A stretch of DNA of 47,090 nt, taken from a virus. Below the pieces are notes generated by a model. That model saw nothing but the letters and a program-made list of their open reading frames with translations. It was not told the DNA's origin and ran no database searches. Within the stretch, counting starts at the first letter, position 1. Each line of letters starts with the position of its first letter. A program made the position numbers and the translations under genes. Location of the stretch: the IMG/VR virus record IMGVR_UViG_3300021247_000155, positions 1-47,090 of that record, one strand, 5' to 3'. Shown here one piece after another: positions 32,202 through 38,846 of this stretch.

Positions 32202-33328
32202 AGCGTCACCCCCGGAGTATTGCGGGCAATCAGGGCTTCAACCCGTGCAATAGTTGCCGCGTCAAGGTTCGGGCCGAAACGGACAGCATGGCCGAAGTCT
32301 AAGCCGTTGAATGGAATCAATGTTCCGCTACGGCTGTAGATGTAGGCTGGATATGCGAGGTAGTTGCCAGTGCCTTGGTCAACTGAAGATGTCGCTACCT
32401 GTATTCTGTTCGCGTAAAGAATAGATGTATCCGCCGAAATATCAGCAATATACGTCAAAACGCTTGAGTTTGGAGCAGGTAGAGTATTCCCAGTCATAAA
32501 CGAGGTAGCAAGCACGGTTCCCCTAGAGGCGGCACCGTATGACCGCGTTGCGCCGCTAATAACGGGAGCAATAACATAAAACGATCCGGGGTTCACGTTA
32601 GGATCGGCGCTGTATTCCAAAAACACTGCAGACGCCGCATCCGACAGTTTCCGCACCCCAGCAAATACCTGAACCTTATCCGTGTTTGGCGTAATCGTCG
32701 GGGTCACATAGGCATCATCCACGCCGTCCGCTTGGACGTAGTAGCAGGTCGGAACGCCAGCTTCTGTGATATCATATTGCGAATTGACGCGCTGATAGGT
32801 GGTGGCTGATGATCCGATCTCAAGCTGTGCCAGCGTCACACTTCCGCTAATGGTCAACGTCAAGCTGCCCGCCGTGGGCGTGAAGGTCAGCGTCACGCGG
32901 TTGCCCGCGCCTGTCCCGACCAGAGGCCCCGCAGTTGACGCGCCGGAAAGCGTCACCGTTCCCGTGCCAGTGAATGCCAATGTATGCGCTACGGCGGTTA
33001 CAGTCACAGACTGCGTTGACAGGGTATCTGTCGCGTTCAACAGGTTCCGCCGCCCCGTCTTGGGCATCCAGCCATACACGCCGCGCTTGGCATCGCTTAC
33101 GGCGACTTGGTGATTGCCGCGACCGGATTTATCACGGCGGTATCCCACACTCTGCCCCGCAGCAGTCACAGGAATGGTTCCTGCGCGGTCCTGATACAGC
33201 GTAGTGATATCCCAAGGCTCGAAGGTGAAACCGGGTTCGTTGGCAGAGAACAAAATGTTAGCCAAAGTTTGGCGAGCGCCAGAAAGAAGTTGCCCTCTCA
33301 GGGACACAGGAATAGCAATAGAGGGCAT
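32198..33328 (-). CDS. Tail-spike or fibre-like surface protein in GC-rich insert, 376 aa
   Basis: The N-terminus (RQTLANILFSANEPGFTFEPWDITTLYQDRAGT) is like the module preceding prophage tail or lectin-type domains. The middle is Thr/Ser/Val-rich beta (SVTVTAVAHTLAFTGTGTVT). The C-terminal half resembles a LamG-like sandwich (FAGVRKLSDAASAVFLEY). Its position between terminase and portal is unusual for a fibre gene. GC-rich composition suggests recent gain from a rhodobacterial prophage. Could alter host binding or decorate the head. Confidence 0.6.
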   Translation of the reverse strand: MPSIAIPVSLRGQLLSGARQTLANILFSANEPGFTFEPWDITTLYQDRAGTIPVTAAGQSVGYRRDKSGRGNHQVAVSDAKRGVYGWMPKTGRRNLLNATDTLSTQSVTVTAVAHTLAFTGTGTVTLSGASTAGPLVGTGAGNRVTLTFTPTAGSLTLTISGSVTLAQLEIGSSATTYQRVNSQYDITEAGVPTCYYVQADGVDDAYVTPTITPNTDKVQVFAGVRKLSDAASAVFLEYSADPNVNPGSFYVIAPVISGATRSYGAASRGTVLATSFMTGNTLPAPNSSVLTYIADISADTSILYANRIQVATSSVDQGTGNYLAYPAYIYSRSGTLIPFNGLDFGHAVRFGPNLDAATIARVEALIARNTPGVTL

Positions 33329-33344
33329 ATTGATTTCCTTGAGA

Positions 33345-33611
33345 TCAGATTACCAGCGAGTGGATACCAGTTGCGGTAGTGCCAGTCGATTTAATGCGCG
33401 TAACACCAGCGCAGCTCACATAGAAGTTAGACGGAAAAGTTACAGTGCGGTCTGTACCATCTACCGTAAATACCACAGCACCACCATTGGTGACATAGAA
33501 TCCTATAACTTGATTAACTGCGCTTGCACCCATGTTATTCGTGGAGTCATTGGGTGTAACCGGAATCCAGTCACGGACCATACCAGAGGTCAAATCAACA
33601 TAATTAGCCAT
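33345..33611 (-). CDS. Small structural protein, 88 aa
   Basis: All-beta predicted (IGFYVTNGGAVVFTVDGTDRTVTFPSN), with a Ser/Thr-rich end. It sits with the tail-like protein between terminase and portal. May be a small virion surface protein; no family recognised. Confidence 0.5.
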   Translation of the reverse strand: MANYVDLTSGMVRDWIPVTPNDSTNNMGASAVNQVIGFYVTNGGAVVFTVDGTDRTVTFPSNFYVSCAGVTRIKSTGTTATGIHSLVI

Positions 33612-33646
33612 GTTTCTATTTCCTAAATTGCGCTTCTAAAGCGATG

Positions 33647-35032
33647 CTATTGCCGTAAAGAAAGACCTTTCGCATCGGAATAGGCCAAATTAAGTTCTGG
33701 TTTAGCCACCCCTTTAAGGGAAAGGTCGGTAATGGCCCAAACTAGGGCATCCAGACGATCTGGTGAACCAATAGAACCCATGGGTTCCCACTGGACCATT
33801 TGATCTTCTAGTGCATCAAGACCTTTATTGTGCTTGACCTTACCACGCTCATAGAGGGCAGATACAGGTTCTGCACGAGCAAATTTACCACGGGAAGCAT
33901 GGACAAGACGAATAGGAACCACATCACTAACTGTTTGGAGTGTGTGTCGAACCATATCGCCGCCTTGGTTCCTTTCAGCTACAATACGATCAGCAGAAAA
34001 TCTCTCATAGAGTTCTACTGCTTTTGTCGCCCAACCTTCAGGGGTATACCGATCTGTGTGATCTTCAAGAATATAGCAAGTTCCGTTGAGGTCAATACCC
34101 GCAACGATGATACCCGTCATGTCAGATTCAGCATTCGCTGTGACAGCCGGATCAACAGATACCACAACCCTAGCAAGGGTAGTAGCAAACTCGACAGGAT
34201 CACTGATTTCTGTTTCACATGTTGAAAGAACCGCACGGTTCCAGAGGGCACCAGACGCTTCGTCCATAACCTCTGCGTAGAGTTCTTGACGACCTAGCCG
34301 AGTGCCTTCATACTGAGTTTTGACAGCTTCTAGATAGGTGTCTGCAAGGTTCGCAGAGTTATCAAATGTAGAACCAGTGACGACCTTTGTCTTATTACTC
34401 TTTAGGATGTCTCGAAGGAGTTTTGTAGGCTTCGGTGTTGTCGTAATAAAAATACGTGGGTGTTTGCCAAGTCGCAAACAAAACTGCAACATGTCATAGG
34501 TTTCACGGTCTTTATTCCAAGCGCAAAGCTCGTCAATCCAAGCTGCATCGCCTTGAGGGCCACGAAGGCGCTCCGGCTCTTCACTAGAGTAAAAAGTTAC
34601 TGTGGCCCCATTTGCCCAAGACAAAGTCCGCTTTGTGGGAGACCACTCAGGATAGCCCATATGGGCACCCTTGTAAGTTTTATCGCCTGCCCAACAGATA
34701 GCGAGGAACCCGCTCTCCCCCTTAACCATGACTCTTTCTAAGTCCGAGTTGGTCGGGGCAACAGCCATGATCCGGCGTTTACCTAGTTTAACTTGTTCAC
34801 GGCACCACTGAGCGCCAGCCCACGTTTTACCCCAGCCACGACCAGCAAGGGCTAAAAACACGTTCCAGTCACCCTCTTCTGGTGGGACTTGTTCGGGTCT
34901 TGCCCAAAAGCGGTAATTGTAGCGAAGCTCTTCGGCCTTCTTAGGGTCAAGTTGCTGGAGAACTTCCGCTACATCTTTACCCATCGAACGAAGGTCATCA
35001 GCGTGTAGCGAAAGTCCGTTTTTACCAGCCAT
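33647..35032 (-). CDS. terL: Terminase large subunit, 461 aa
   Basis: DNA-packaging motor. ATPase: LALAGRGWGKTWAGAQW (Walker A, about 64) and GDAAWIDELCAW (Walker B, about 164), then the coupling TTT in FITTTPKPTK. Nuclease: SVDPAVTANAESDMTGI (first Asp), DRIVAERNQGGDM, and later DALEDQM and DRLDALVWAITDL with further metal-binding Asp. The start overlaps the HNH gene end by 11 bases. Confidence 0.93.
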   Translation of the reverse strand: MAGKNGLSLHADDLRSMGKDVAEVLQQLDPKKAEELRYNYRFWARPEQVPPEEGDWNVFLALAGRGWGKTWAGAQWCREQVKLGKRRIMAVAPTNSDLERVMVKGESGFLAICWAGDKTYKGAHMGYPEWSPTKRTLSWANGATVTFYSSEEPERLRGPQGDAAWIDELCAWNKDRETYDMLQFCLRLGKHPRIFITTTPKPTKLLRDILKSNKTKVVTGSTFDNSANLADTYLEAVKTQYEGTRLGRQELYAEVMDEASGALWNRAVLSTCETEISDPVEFATTLARVVVSVDPAVTANAESDMTGIIVAGIDLNGTCYILEDHTDRYTPEGWATKAVELYERFSADRIVAERNQGGDMVRHTLQTVSDVVPIRLVHASRGKFARAEPVSALYERGKVKHNKGLDALEDQMVQWEPMGSIGSPDRLDALVWAITDLSLKGVAKPELNLAYSDAKGLSLRQ

Positions 35033-35657
35033 TATACTTGTTGCTCTTTTTAATGTTTAGACTAGCGGGCAATACTTGGAGGTTCCACGGAACATGGAGA
35101 CCACAGACAGTCTTACCTTGAAGGGGCACTATGTGATCAACATGATATTTTTCGCCGCTAACCAATTCGCAATCCCTTGCTAGGGTGTAAACGTCATCTA
35201 TTTGTTTTTTCTGCTCTTCACTTAACCAGTTTGGTTGGGCCTTTAGCTGATTACCACGACGCCGTGCGTCTTTAGCTCGTAGCCTGTCGGGATTACGTTC
35301 CGCCCAACTTTTTATGCGGGTTTTGCATATTTCTCTATTTTCAGAGCGATACAGAGATTGTTTCTCAAGAATCTCTTCTTGGTTTTGGCTGTAGTAGTTG
35401 TTGACAATCCGTTTTCGACCCTCTGGGTTATTCTTAACCCACTCTTTGGTTTTTGCGTCGTAGTGCTCTCGTTTCTCAAGATAACACTTACGTTTACCAG
35501 CCGCCACTTTTTCTCTATTGTTTTCTCTGTATAGTTTATCAGAGATTTTCTTACAAGACCTGCAAGAATTGTGGTAACCGCCTTTTTGAGCTTTGTTCTT
35601 ATTAAACTCTTCAACAGGTTTTTCAACCTTACAAGAGCAACAAACTTTACTCGGCAT
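35022..35657 (-). CDS. HNH homing endonuclease between terminase subunit genes, 211 aa
   Basis: N-terminal zinc-ribbon-like part (CCSCKVEKPVEEFNKNKAQ, CRSCK), a Lys/Arg/Asn-rich repeat linker (about 40-140), and an HNH core EKYHVDHIVPLQGKTVCGLHVPWNLQVLPASLN (about 168-203). Paralogous to 28338-28892. Overlaps TerS by 11 bases and TerL by 11 bases. The small and large subunits stay intact as reading frames, but TerS ends with codons lying in the endonuclease start. Confidence 0.88.
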   Translation of the reverse strand: MPSKVCCSCKVEKPVEEFNKNKAQKGGYHNSCRSCKKISDKLYRENNREKVAAGKRKCYLEKREHYDAKTKEWVKNNPEGRKRIVNNYYSQNQEEILEKQSLYRSENREICKTRIKSWAERNPDRLRAKDARRRGNQLKAQPNWLSEEQKKQIDDVYTLARDCELVSGEKYHVDHIVPLQGKTVCGLHVPWNLQVLPASLNIKKSNKYNGW

Positions 35658-36033
35658 CGTCTACCTTATTTTTTACACCAAGAAGTGCAATTAGGTCATC
35701 AATAGCGGATGTCTGCTCAGTCTCAACTTCACTGTCAACTTCAACAACAGTTTGAGTGGGTGACCAACCAGCTTTGCTACGCAGGAACAACTCAGCAGCC
35801 TTGAGATCACCATCAAGTGCCTTAGCCACAACAACAGCGCCAACAGCCTCTTGGATATCCGCACGAGCCTGAGCGATATCATCACGATAGGTCTTATACA
35901 TGCCGTTCATGGATGTTGGTGCATGTTCGTAAGTCTGGATGTTATCCAAGATGACCTTCATCGACACACCAGCCCGGATGGCCTTGCGAATGTATGTCGC
36001 TATTTTAAGATTGTGCTTCAGCTTCTCAGCCAT
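35647..36033 (-). CDS. terS: Putative terminase small subunit, 128 aa
   Basis: N-terminal helix-turn-helix-like region (IATYIRKAIRAGVSMKVILDNIQTYEHAP), a helical oligomerisation middle (ARADIQEAVGAVVVAKALDGDLKAAELFLRSKAGW), and an acidic C-terminus. Recognises phage DNA and loads the motor. First protein gene of the late operon, followed by the HNH and TerL. Its last codons (...AE stop) coincide with the endonuclease start. Confidence 0.8.
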   Translation of the reverse strand: MAEKLKHNLKIATYIRKAIRAGVSMKVILDNIQTYEHAPTSMNGMYKTYRDDIAQARADIQEAVGAVVVAKALDGDLKAAELFLRSKAGWSPTQTVVEVDSEVETEQTSAIDDLIALLGVKNKVDDAE

Positions 36034-36135
36034 GTTACGAAACCTCAGACTCTAATTGTTATTGTCCCAGTATTTGTAACTAGGGTATAGCCTAGAAGCA
36101 ATATTTGAAGATTATCGCTTGTAGGTGATATGAAT

Positions 36136-36211
36136 TGGTGCCACCTGAGTGAATCGAACACTCTATCTTCGGGTTACAAATCCGTTGCATCGCCAGCAAT
36201 GCTTAGGTGGC
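36136..36211 (-). tRNA. tRNA-Thr(TGT)
   Basis: 76 nt with encoded CCA. Acceptor GCCACCT/AGGTGGC is perfect. D stem is GCAT/ATGC, T arm GAGTG-TTCGATT-CACTC. The anticodon loop TTTGTAA gives UGU, reading ACA. The anticodon stem has an A-C and an A-A mismatch, so it may be weak. Lies in the late leader, upstream of TerS. Confidence 0.82.
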
Positions 36212-36215
36212 GATT

Positions 36216-36249
36216 TGGTAGTTGTTCGCTCTGCCATTGAGCCACAACA
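36216..36249 (-). ncRNA. 34-nt tRNA-like minihelix: acceptor stem, D arm and CCA only
   Basis: Read on the minus strand: GTTGT, then a D arm GCTC-AATGGCA-GAGC, then ACAAC and T-ACCA. The acceptor arms pair perfectly and close directly on the D arm; anticodon and T arms are absent. It lies 4 bases from tRNA-Thr and 6 from tRNA-Trp. Most likely an internally deleted tRNA gene. Whether it is processed is unknown. Confidence 0.5.
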
Positions 36250-36255
36250 GTGAAT

Positions 36256-36330
36256 TGGCAAAGGTGCAGGGACTTGCACCCTGTCTAAGAGTTTTGGAGA
36301 CTCCCGGCAGAACTACACTGCATCACCGAT
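36256..36330 (-). tRNA. tRNA-Trp(CCA), partly degenerate
   Basis: 75 nt with encoded CCA. The anticodon arm GGAGT-CTCCAAA-ACTCT has the classic Trp loop. T arm CAGGG-TGCAAGT-CCCTG and D stem GCAG/CTGC are good. The acceptor has two mismatches at the outer end, and the D loop lacks GG, so it may be poorly charged or degenerate. Confidence 0.65.
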
Positions 36331-36333
36331 AAA

Positions 36334-36620
36334 TAGACAACACTACAGACGATCTTAATGGGTGTTGAAACCACAAACGATCTCTCAGAGTTTCTGGTGT
36401 TGTCTAGTAGCCCTACTACAAACTCTTTTTCGGGCAAGCAAGAAGTCTGTGGTGTATCGTGGTGACTAGACCACGACAGGGACCGACAGACATAAGGTAG
36501 TGGCCCCTCTGGGTGCGCTTGGATTTCTTGCTGACATTTTAATTCAGCTACCAGATGGCGTGAGGTGCCTTTACGAAGATTACCAGCTTACAACGTCTGG
36601 TCCTTCGCAAGGTCTAAATA
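36334..36620 (-). ncRNA. Structured leader of the late transcript with nested inverted repeats
   Basis: Perfect inverted repeats: 10 bp (36334-36343 with 36397-36406); 8 bp AGCAAGAA/TTCTTGCT (36437-36444 with 36525-36532), enclosing GTCTGT/ACAGAC (36445-36450, 36486-36491), which encloses TCGTGGT/ACCACGA (36457-36463, 36470-36476). A further CGAAG/CTTCG and ACCAG/CTGGT pair lies at about 36575-36610. No convincing open frame. Elements of 73 and 96 nt are close to tRNA size but do not fold as tRNAs. Confidence 0.5.
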
Positions 36621-36697
36621 AAGTCAAGCCACATCGGCACCCTATATTCACGTTCAAATATATTGAGGAAGTATGATGGTTGCAGCTTGTGGATGTG

Positions 36698-36726
36698 TAT
36701 ATAGGTTGTAGTTACAGTTTTGTCAA
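36698..36726 (-). promoter_or_regulatory. Strong sigma70-type promoter for the late operon
   Basis: On the minus strand TTGACA (36726-36721), 17-base spacer ending AACTACAACC, then TATATA (36703-36698). It would start transcription near 36691, through the structured leader and tRNAs into the terminase and all virion genes. Best-matching promoter in the window. Confidence 0.8.
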
Positions 36727-37358
36727 GTCTTTTTGATTTTAACGTAAGGACCAATGTTTTTGAACCAATCAGGCATAGTAAAATCGTATCTATGCACTTT
36801 ATTATCCAATTCCCATTCTTTTCTAACGGAGATCGCCTCTTTGTAATTAAAGGTCCTGTAAATGGCTTGGGTGGCACCCCTCCTAACCACAAACAACTGG
36901 GATTTAGGGTTATAGAACACACCCTCTGTAGCAGTCTCAACATATTTGTGTTCACTTACAGGCTCGTTATCACCAGCCCTCTTTGCCACCACCAAGTTGT
37001 CGTAGGCCATATTGAAGCGGTTACCATCCTTGAATCTAACACAGTCGTCGTCACTCAAGAAGAGGTTGTCCACTAAAACACATGCGACTCTGTGCAGATA
37101 CAAAGTCACCGTGTTACCTTGGCTATCCCGACAAGCATACTTGAAGTCCAATAGTTTTCTCCCATCAGACTTACGGGTGAAAATACCCTCAATGGGATCA
37201 TAGTCGAACATAGCCACCAAATCATCACAACTGAACCCCAAGTAGGAACCCATACAGCATCTCCCATTTAAGCCTGACCACCAATAACAGTCAGCTAACC
37301 TATAGTTATCCGTCAACCCAATGTAGTATGCTCTACATTTCTTATTCGTGTAGAACAT
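36723..37358 (-). CDS. Degenerate HNH-AP2 protein, possible regulator, 211 aa
   Basis: The middle (FDYDPIEGIFTRKSDGRKL, then LYLHRVACVLVDN, VRFKDGNRFNMAYDNLVVAK, about 50-130) aligns in layout with the HNH cores at 1260 and 12758. However, the catalytic D-H is replaced (CVRFKDG), so cutting is unlikely. The C-terminal part (GVFYNPKSQLFVVRR...YRTFNYKEAISVRKEWEL) is AP2-like. N-terminal extra region holds several Cys; Met36 is an alternative start. It sits at the head of the late region, next to the late promoter and repeat blocks. A DNA-binding regulator derived from a homing nuclease is plausible but unproven. Confidence 0.65.
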   Translation of the reverse strand: MFYTNKKCRAYYIGLTDNYRLADCYWWSGLNGRCCMGSYLGFSCDDLVAMFDYDPIEGIFTRKSDGRKLLDFKYACRDSQGNTVTLYLHRVACVLVDNLFLSDDDCVRFKDGNRFNMAYDNLVVAKRAGDNEPVSEHKYVETATEGVFYNPKSQLFVVRRGATQAIYRTFNYKEAISVRKEWELDNKVHRYDFTMPDWFKNIGPYVKIKKT

Positions 37359-37374
37359 GAGTATTCATGCAGAT

Positions 37375-37413
37375 CATAGATGATCATATAGTCATCCGTA
37401 TACCAGTAGATGT
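37375..37413 (+). repeat. Dispersed repeat block 1, copy A
   Basis: 39 bases matching 43407-43445 at 36 of 39 positions. Starts CATAGATGATCA and ends GTATACCAGTAGATGT. A partial further copy of the last 18 bases follows at once (CTGTATACCAATAGATGA). Confidence 0.8.
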
Positions 37414-37510
37414 CTGTATACCAATAGATGATTGTTAAACCTATAGGCTATATAAGATCACATAGATGATAGTTGACCCTATAGAGTATAGAGGCTCATT
37501 CCTAGACAGT

Positions 37511-37555
37511 AGTATACACAGCGGGGGAGACCCTAAAGATACATGGGTTGTAGTT
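37511..37555 (+). repeat. Dispersed repeat block 2, copy A
   Basis: 45 bases matching 43464-43508 at 42 of 45 positions. Starts AGTATACACAGCGGGG and includes ACCCTAAAGATACATGGG. It runs into TTTGTCAAGG, whose complement is a TTGACA box at 37568-37563, giving a possible minus-strand promoter with a weak -10. Confidence 0.8.
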
Positions 37556-37731
37556 GTGGGTTTGTCAAGGGCTACAAATTATTTTTTTTCTGTATTTTTG
37601 GTGGCCCCCTGGGAGCAAATCTCTATTCTTGTGGTGGTTAATCGTTACATACCGACATAATTTGTTACTTTACAATGGGTTGTGGTTATGAGTTAGGGAC
37701 TCTTTACTCTATTTTTGGTGGTTATCACTTT

Positions 37732-37752
37732 TTGTTACGGATATTGTAACAA
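37732..37752. promoter_or_regulatory. Operator-like palindrome TTGTTAC-N7-GTAACAA
   Basis: Perfect 7-bp arms separated by 7 bases in the AT-rich part of the control region. The TTTGTTAC half-site recurs near 37659 and 43534. Typical size for a dimeric repressor or activator site. Confidence 0.5.
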
Positions 37753-37815
37753 TTCGTGATCAGATTTATTTTATGATTGTGTTATTTTTGCAACACATTG
37801 AGGTCAGATGTAAGT

Positions 37816-37831
37816 GTGATATATTTGTCAC
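37816..37831. promoter_or_regulatory. Operator-like site GTGA-N8-TCAC, copy 1
   Basis: 16-base palindromic site with T-rich spacer, preceded by GT. A second copy with the same spacing lies 67 bases downstream. Resembles a CRP-type half-site pair but with an 8-base spacer instead of 6. Confidence 0.45.
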
Positions 37832-37882
37832 CCTAGGTATACGAAAAAAAAGATTTTACCATTGGGGTAATATACTATTAGT

Positions 37883-37898
37883 GTGATACTTTAGTCAC
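37883..37898. promoter_or_regulatory. Operator-like site GTGA-N8-TCAC, copy 2
   Basis: Second copy, also preceded by GT, with spacer TACTTTAG. The centre-to-centre distance of 67 bases to copy 1 is about six helical turns, which would suit looping. Confidence 0.45.
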
Positions 37899-38031
37899 GG
37901 GGGTAGGGGTGTAACCTATTGGCAACACTACATAATTTGTTGCCCTGATTGAATTTTTTGTCTTGGCCATATACTGGGTAACCAAACAAACCCCGAATCA
38001 CCCCCATTTTTCCAAGGGACCCATGGCCGGG

Positions 38032-38048
38032 TGTCAACCCCCTTGACA
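38032..38048. promoter_or_regulatory. Palindrome TGTCAA-N5-TTGACA
   Basis: Perfect 6-bp arms, each identical to a -35 box in opposite directions. No convincing -10 element is present at 16-18 bases on either side, so an operator or vestigial divergent promoter is more likely than an active one. Confidence 0.4.
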
Positions 38049-38403
38049 GGTTGTAGAGGAAAATAAACCACTGATTCTACACAATAAATGTGTTGACAAT
38101 CGGGAAAATTCTGAGGGAGAGAGGTGATTCGGCTACCCCTAAGCTAAACCGATCAGTTTACTCTACACCCCAAATTGGTCAAAGAATCTTACCAATCCGA
38201 CTATCTAAAAGATTGATTCCATTGGCGCATATCCACAACGGGCCTGCCCTATAGCATTGCCACCAAAGACTAAGGAATACCCCTCAATCTAAGCCCCTAT
38301 GGCGCGTCTAGCGTGGTGTCAGGTAGGGGCATGGCCCAAGACGCTAGACCCTATCAGGCGGCCTTGTTTGAGGGGTCGCAGCCCATAACATCACGCAAAG
38401 CAA

Positions 38404-38433
38404 AGCCCGCCAAGGATTGAACCAAGGCGGGCT
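38404..38433 (-). terminator. Terminator for the leftward small operon
   Basis: AGCCCGCC (38404-38411) and GGCGGGCT (38426-38433) form a perfect 8-bp GC-rich stem with a 14-base loop. On the minus strand the stem is followed by TTGCTTTG, so it would stop transcripts coming from the genes at 40640-38460. Confidence 0.7.
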
Positions 38434-38459
38434 AAGGTAGGATGCGAGAGGGTGCTAGC

Positions 38460-38549
38460 TTATGTGTTATCGTCGCATGCTATGGCATAGCCTAGTGCAA
38501 GGACAACGAACGGCATGATCCAAGGCGCGATATCAACTAGGGCTTGCAT
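38460..38549 (-). CDS. Small membrane peptide, 29 aa
   Basis: MQALVDIAPWIMPFVVLALG followed by YAIACDDNT. The start shares one base with the stop of the 76-aa gene upstream (TAATG). One hydrophobic helix covers residues 8-24. The tight overlap and the following terminator favour a real gene. Confidence 0.5.
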   Translation of the reverse strand: MQALVDIAPWIMPFVVLALGYAIACDDNT

Positions 38550-38779
38550 TAGAAGGCCACCCCGCTCGCCGTATTGATGACCAAGACATCAAAACCCGCT
38601 TGGATCATGTCGCGCTGATACGCCTCGGCTTTTGCCAGAGTGAACAACGGACCGAAGGCTTTGACGGCGTGATTCCCGTCCTTTGCCAAGCGGTAAACCT
38701 TGGGGCCGCAAGCCGTGGGCAGCTTGCCAAGGAAAGCGATTGCGGGGGTGTTGAAAGCGTTATTTGCGTGGGATTGCAT
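38549..38779 (-). CDS. Hypothetical protein, 76 aa
   Basis: Contains KVYRLAKDGNHAVKAFGPLFTLAKAEAYQRDMIQAGFDVLVINTASG, an alpha/beta mini-domain that looks like a conserved small protein of rhodobacterial phages or plasmids. Coupled to the 29-aa peptide. Function unknown. Confidence 0.6.
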   Translation of the reverse strand: MQSHANNAFNTPAIAFLGKLPTACGPKVYRLAKDGNHAVKAFGPLFTLAKAEAYQRDMIQAGFDVLVINTASGVAF

Positions 38780-38846
38780 AGGGGGTATTCCTCTTGTGTG
38801 GTTAGCCTGTAAAGGCGGATTGATTGTGGGTTGTGGTAGGTAGAGT

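Larger units (their letters stand above)
37359..38459. other. Long non-coding control region
   Basis: About 1.1 kb without a credible gene. The left part (to about 37.6 kb) has the dispersed repeat blocks and many short ATAGATGAT-type copies. The centre is AT-rich with palindromes at 37732, 37816, 37883 and 38032. The right part (38.1-38.45 kb) is more GC-rich with a terminator at 38404. An open frame at 37466-37660 runs through the repeat blocks and looks like chance. Candidate regulatory hub or replication origin. Confidence 0.6.

Noticed and set aside
36541-36620. Additional tRNA near the late promoter
   Set aside because: GGTGCC/GGCACC could pair as an acceptor, but no T arm or anticodon arm fits.
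37466-37660. 64-aa open frame in the non-coding region
   Set aside because: Runs through repeat block 2 and AT-rich sequence, no ribosome binding site, and the second copy of the block at 43.5 kb does not carry the frame onward.
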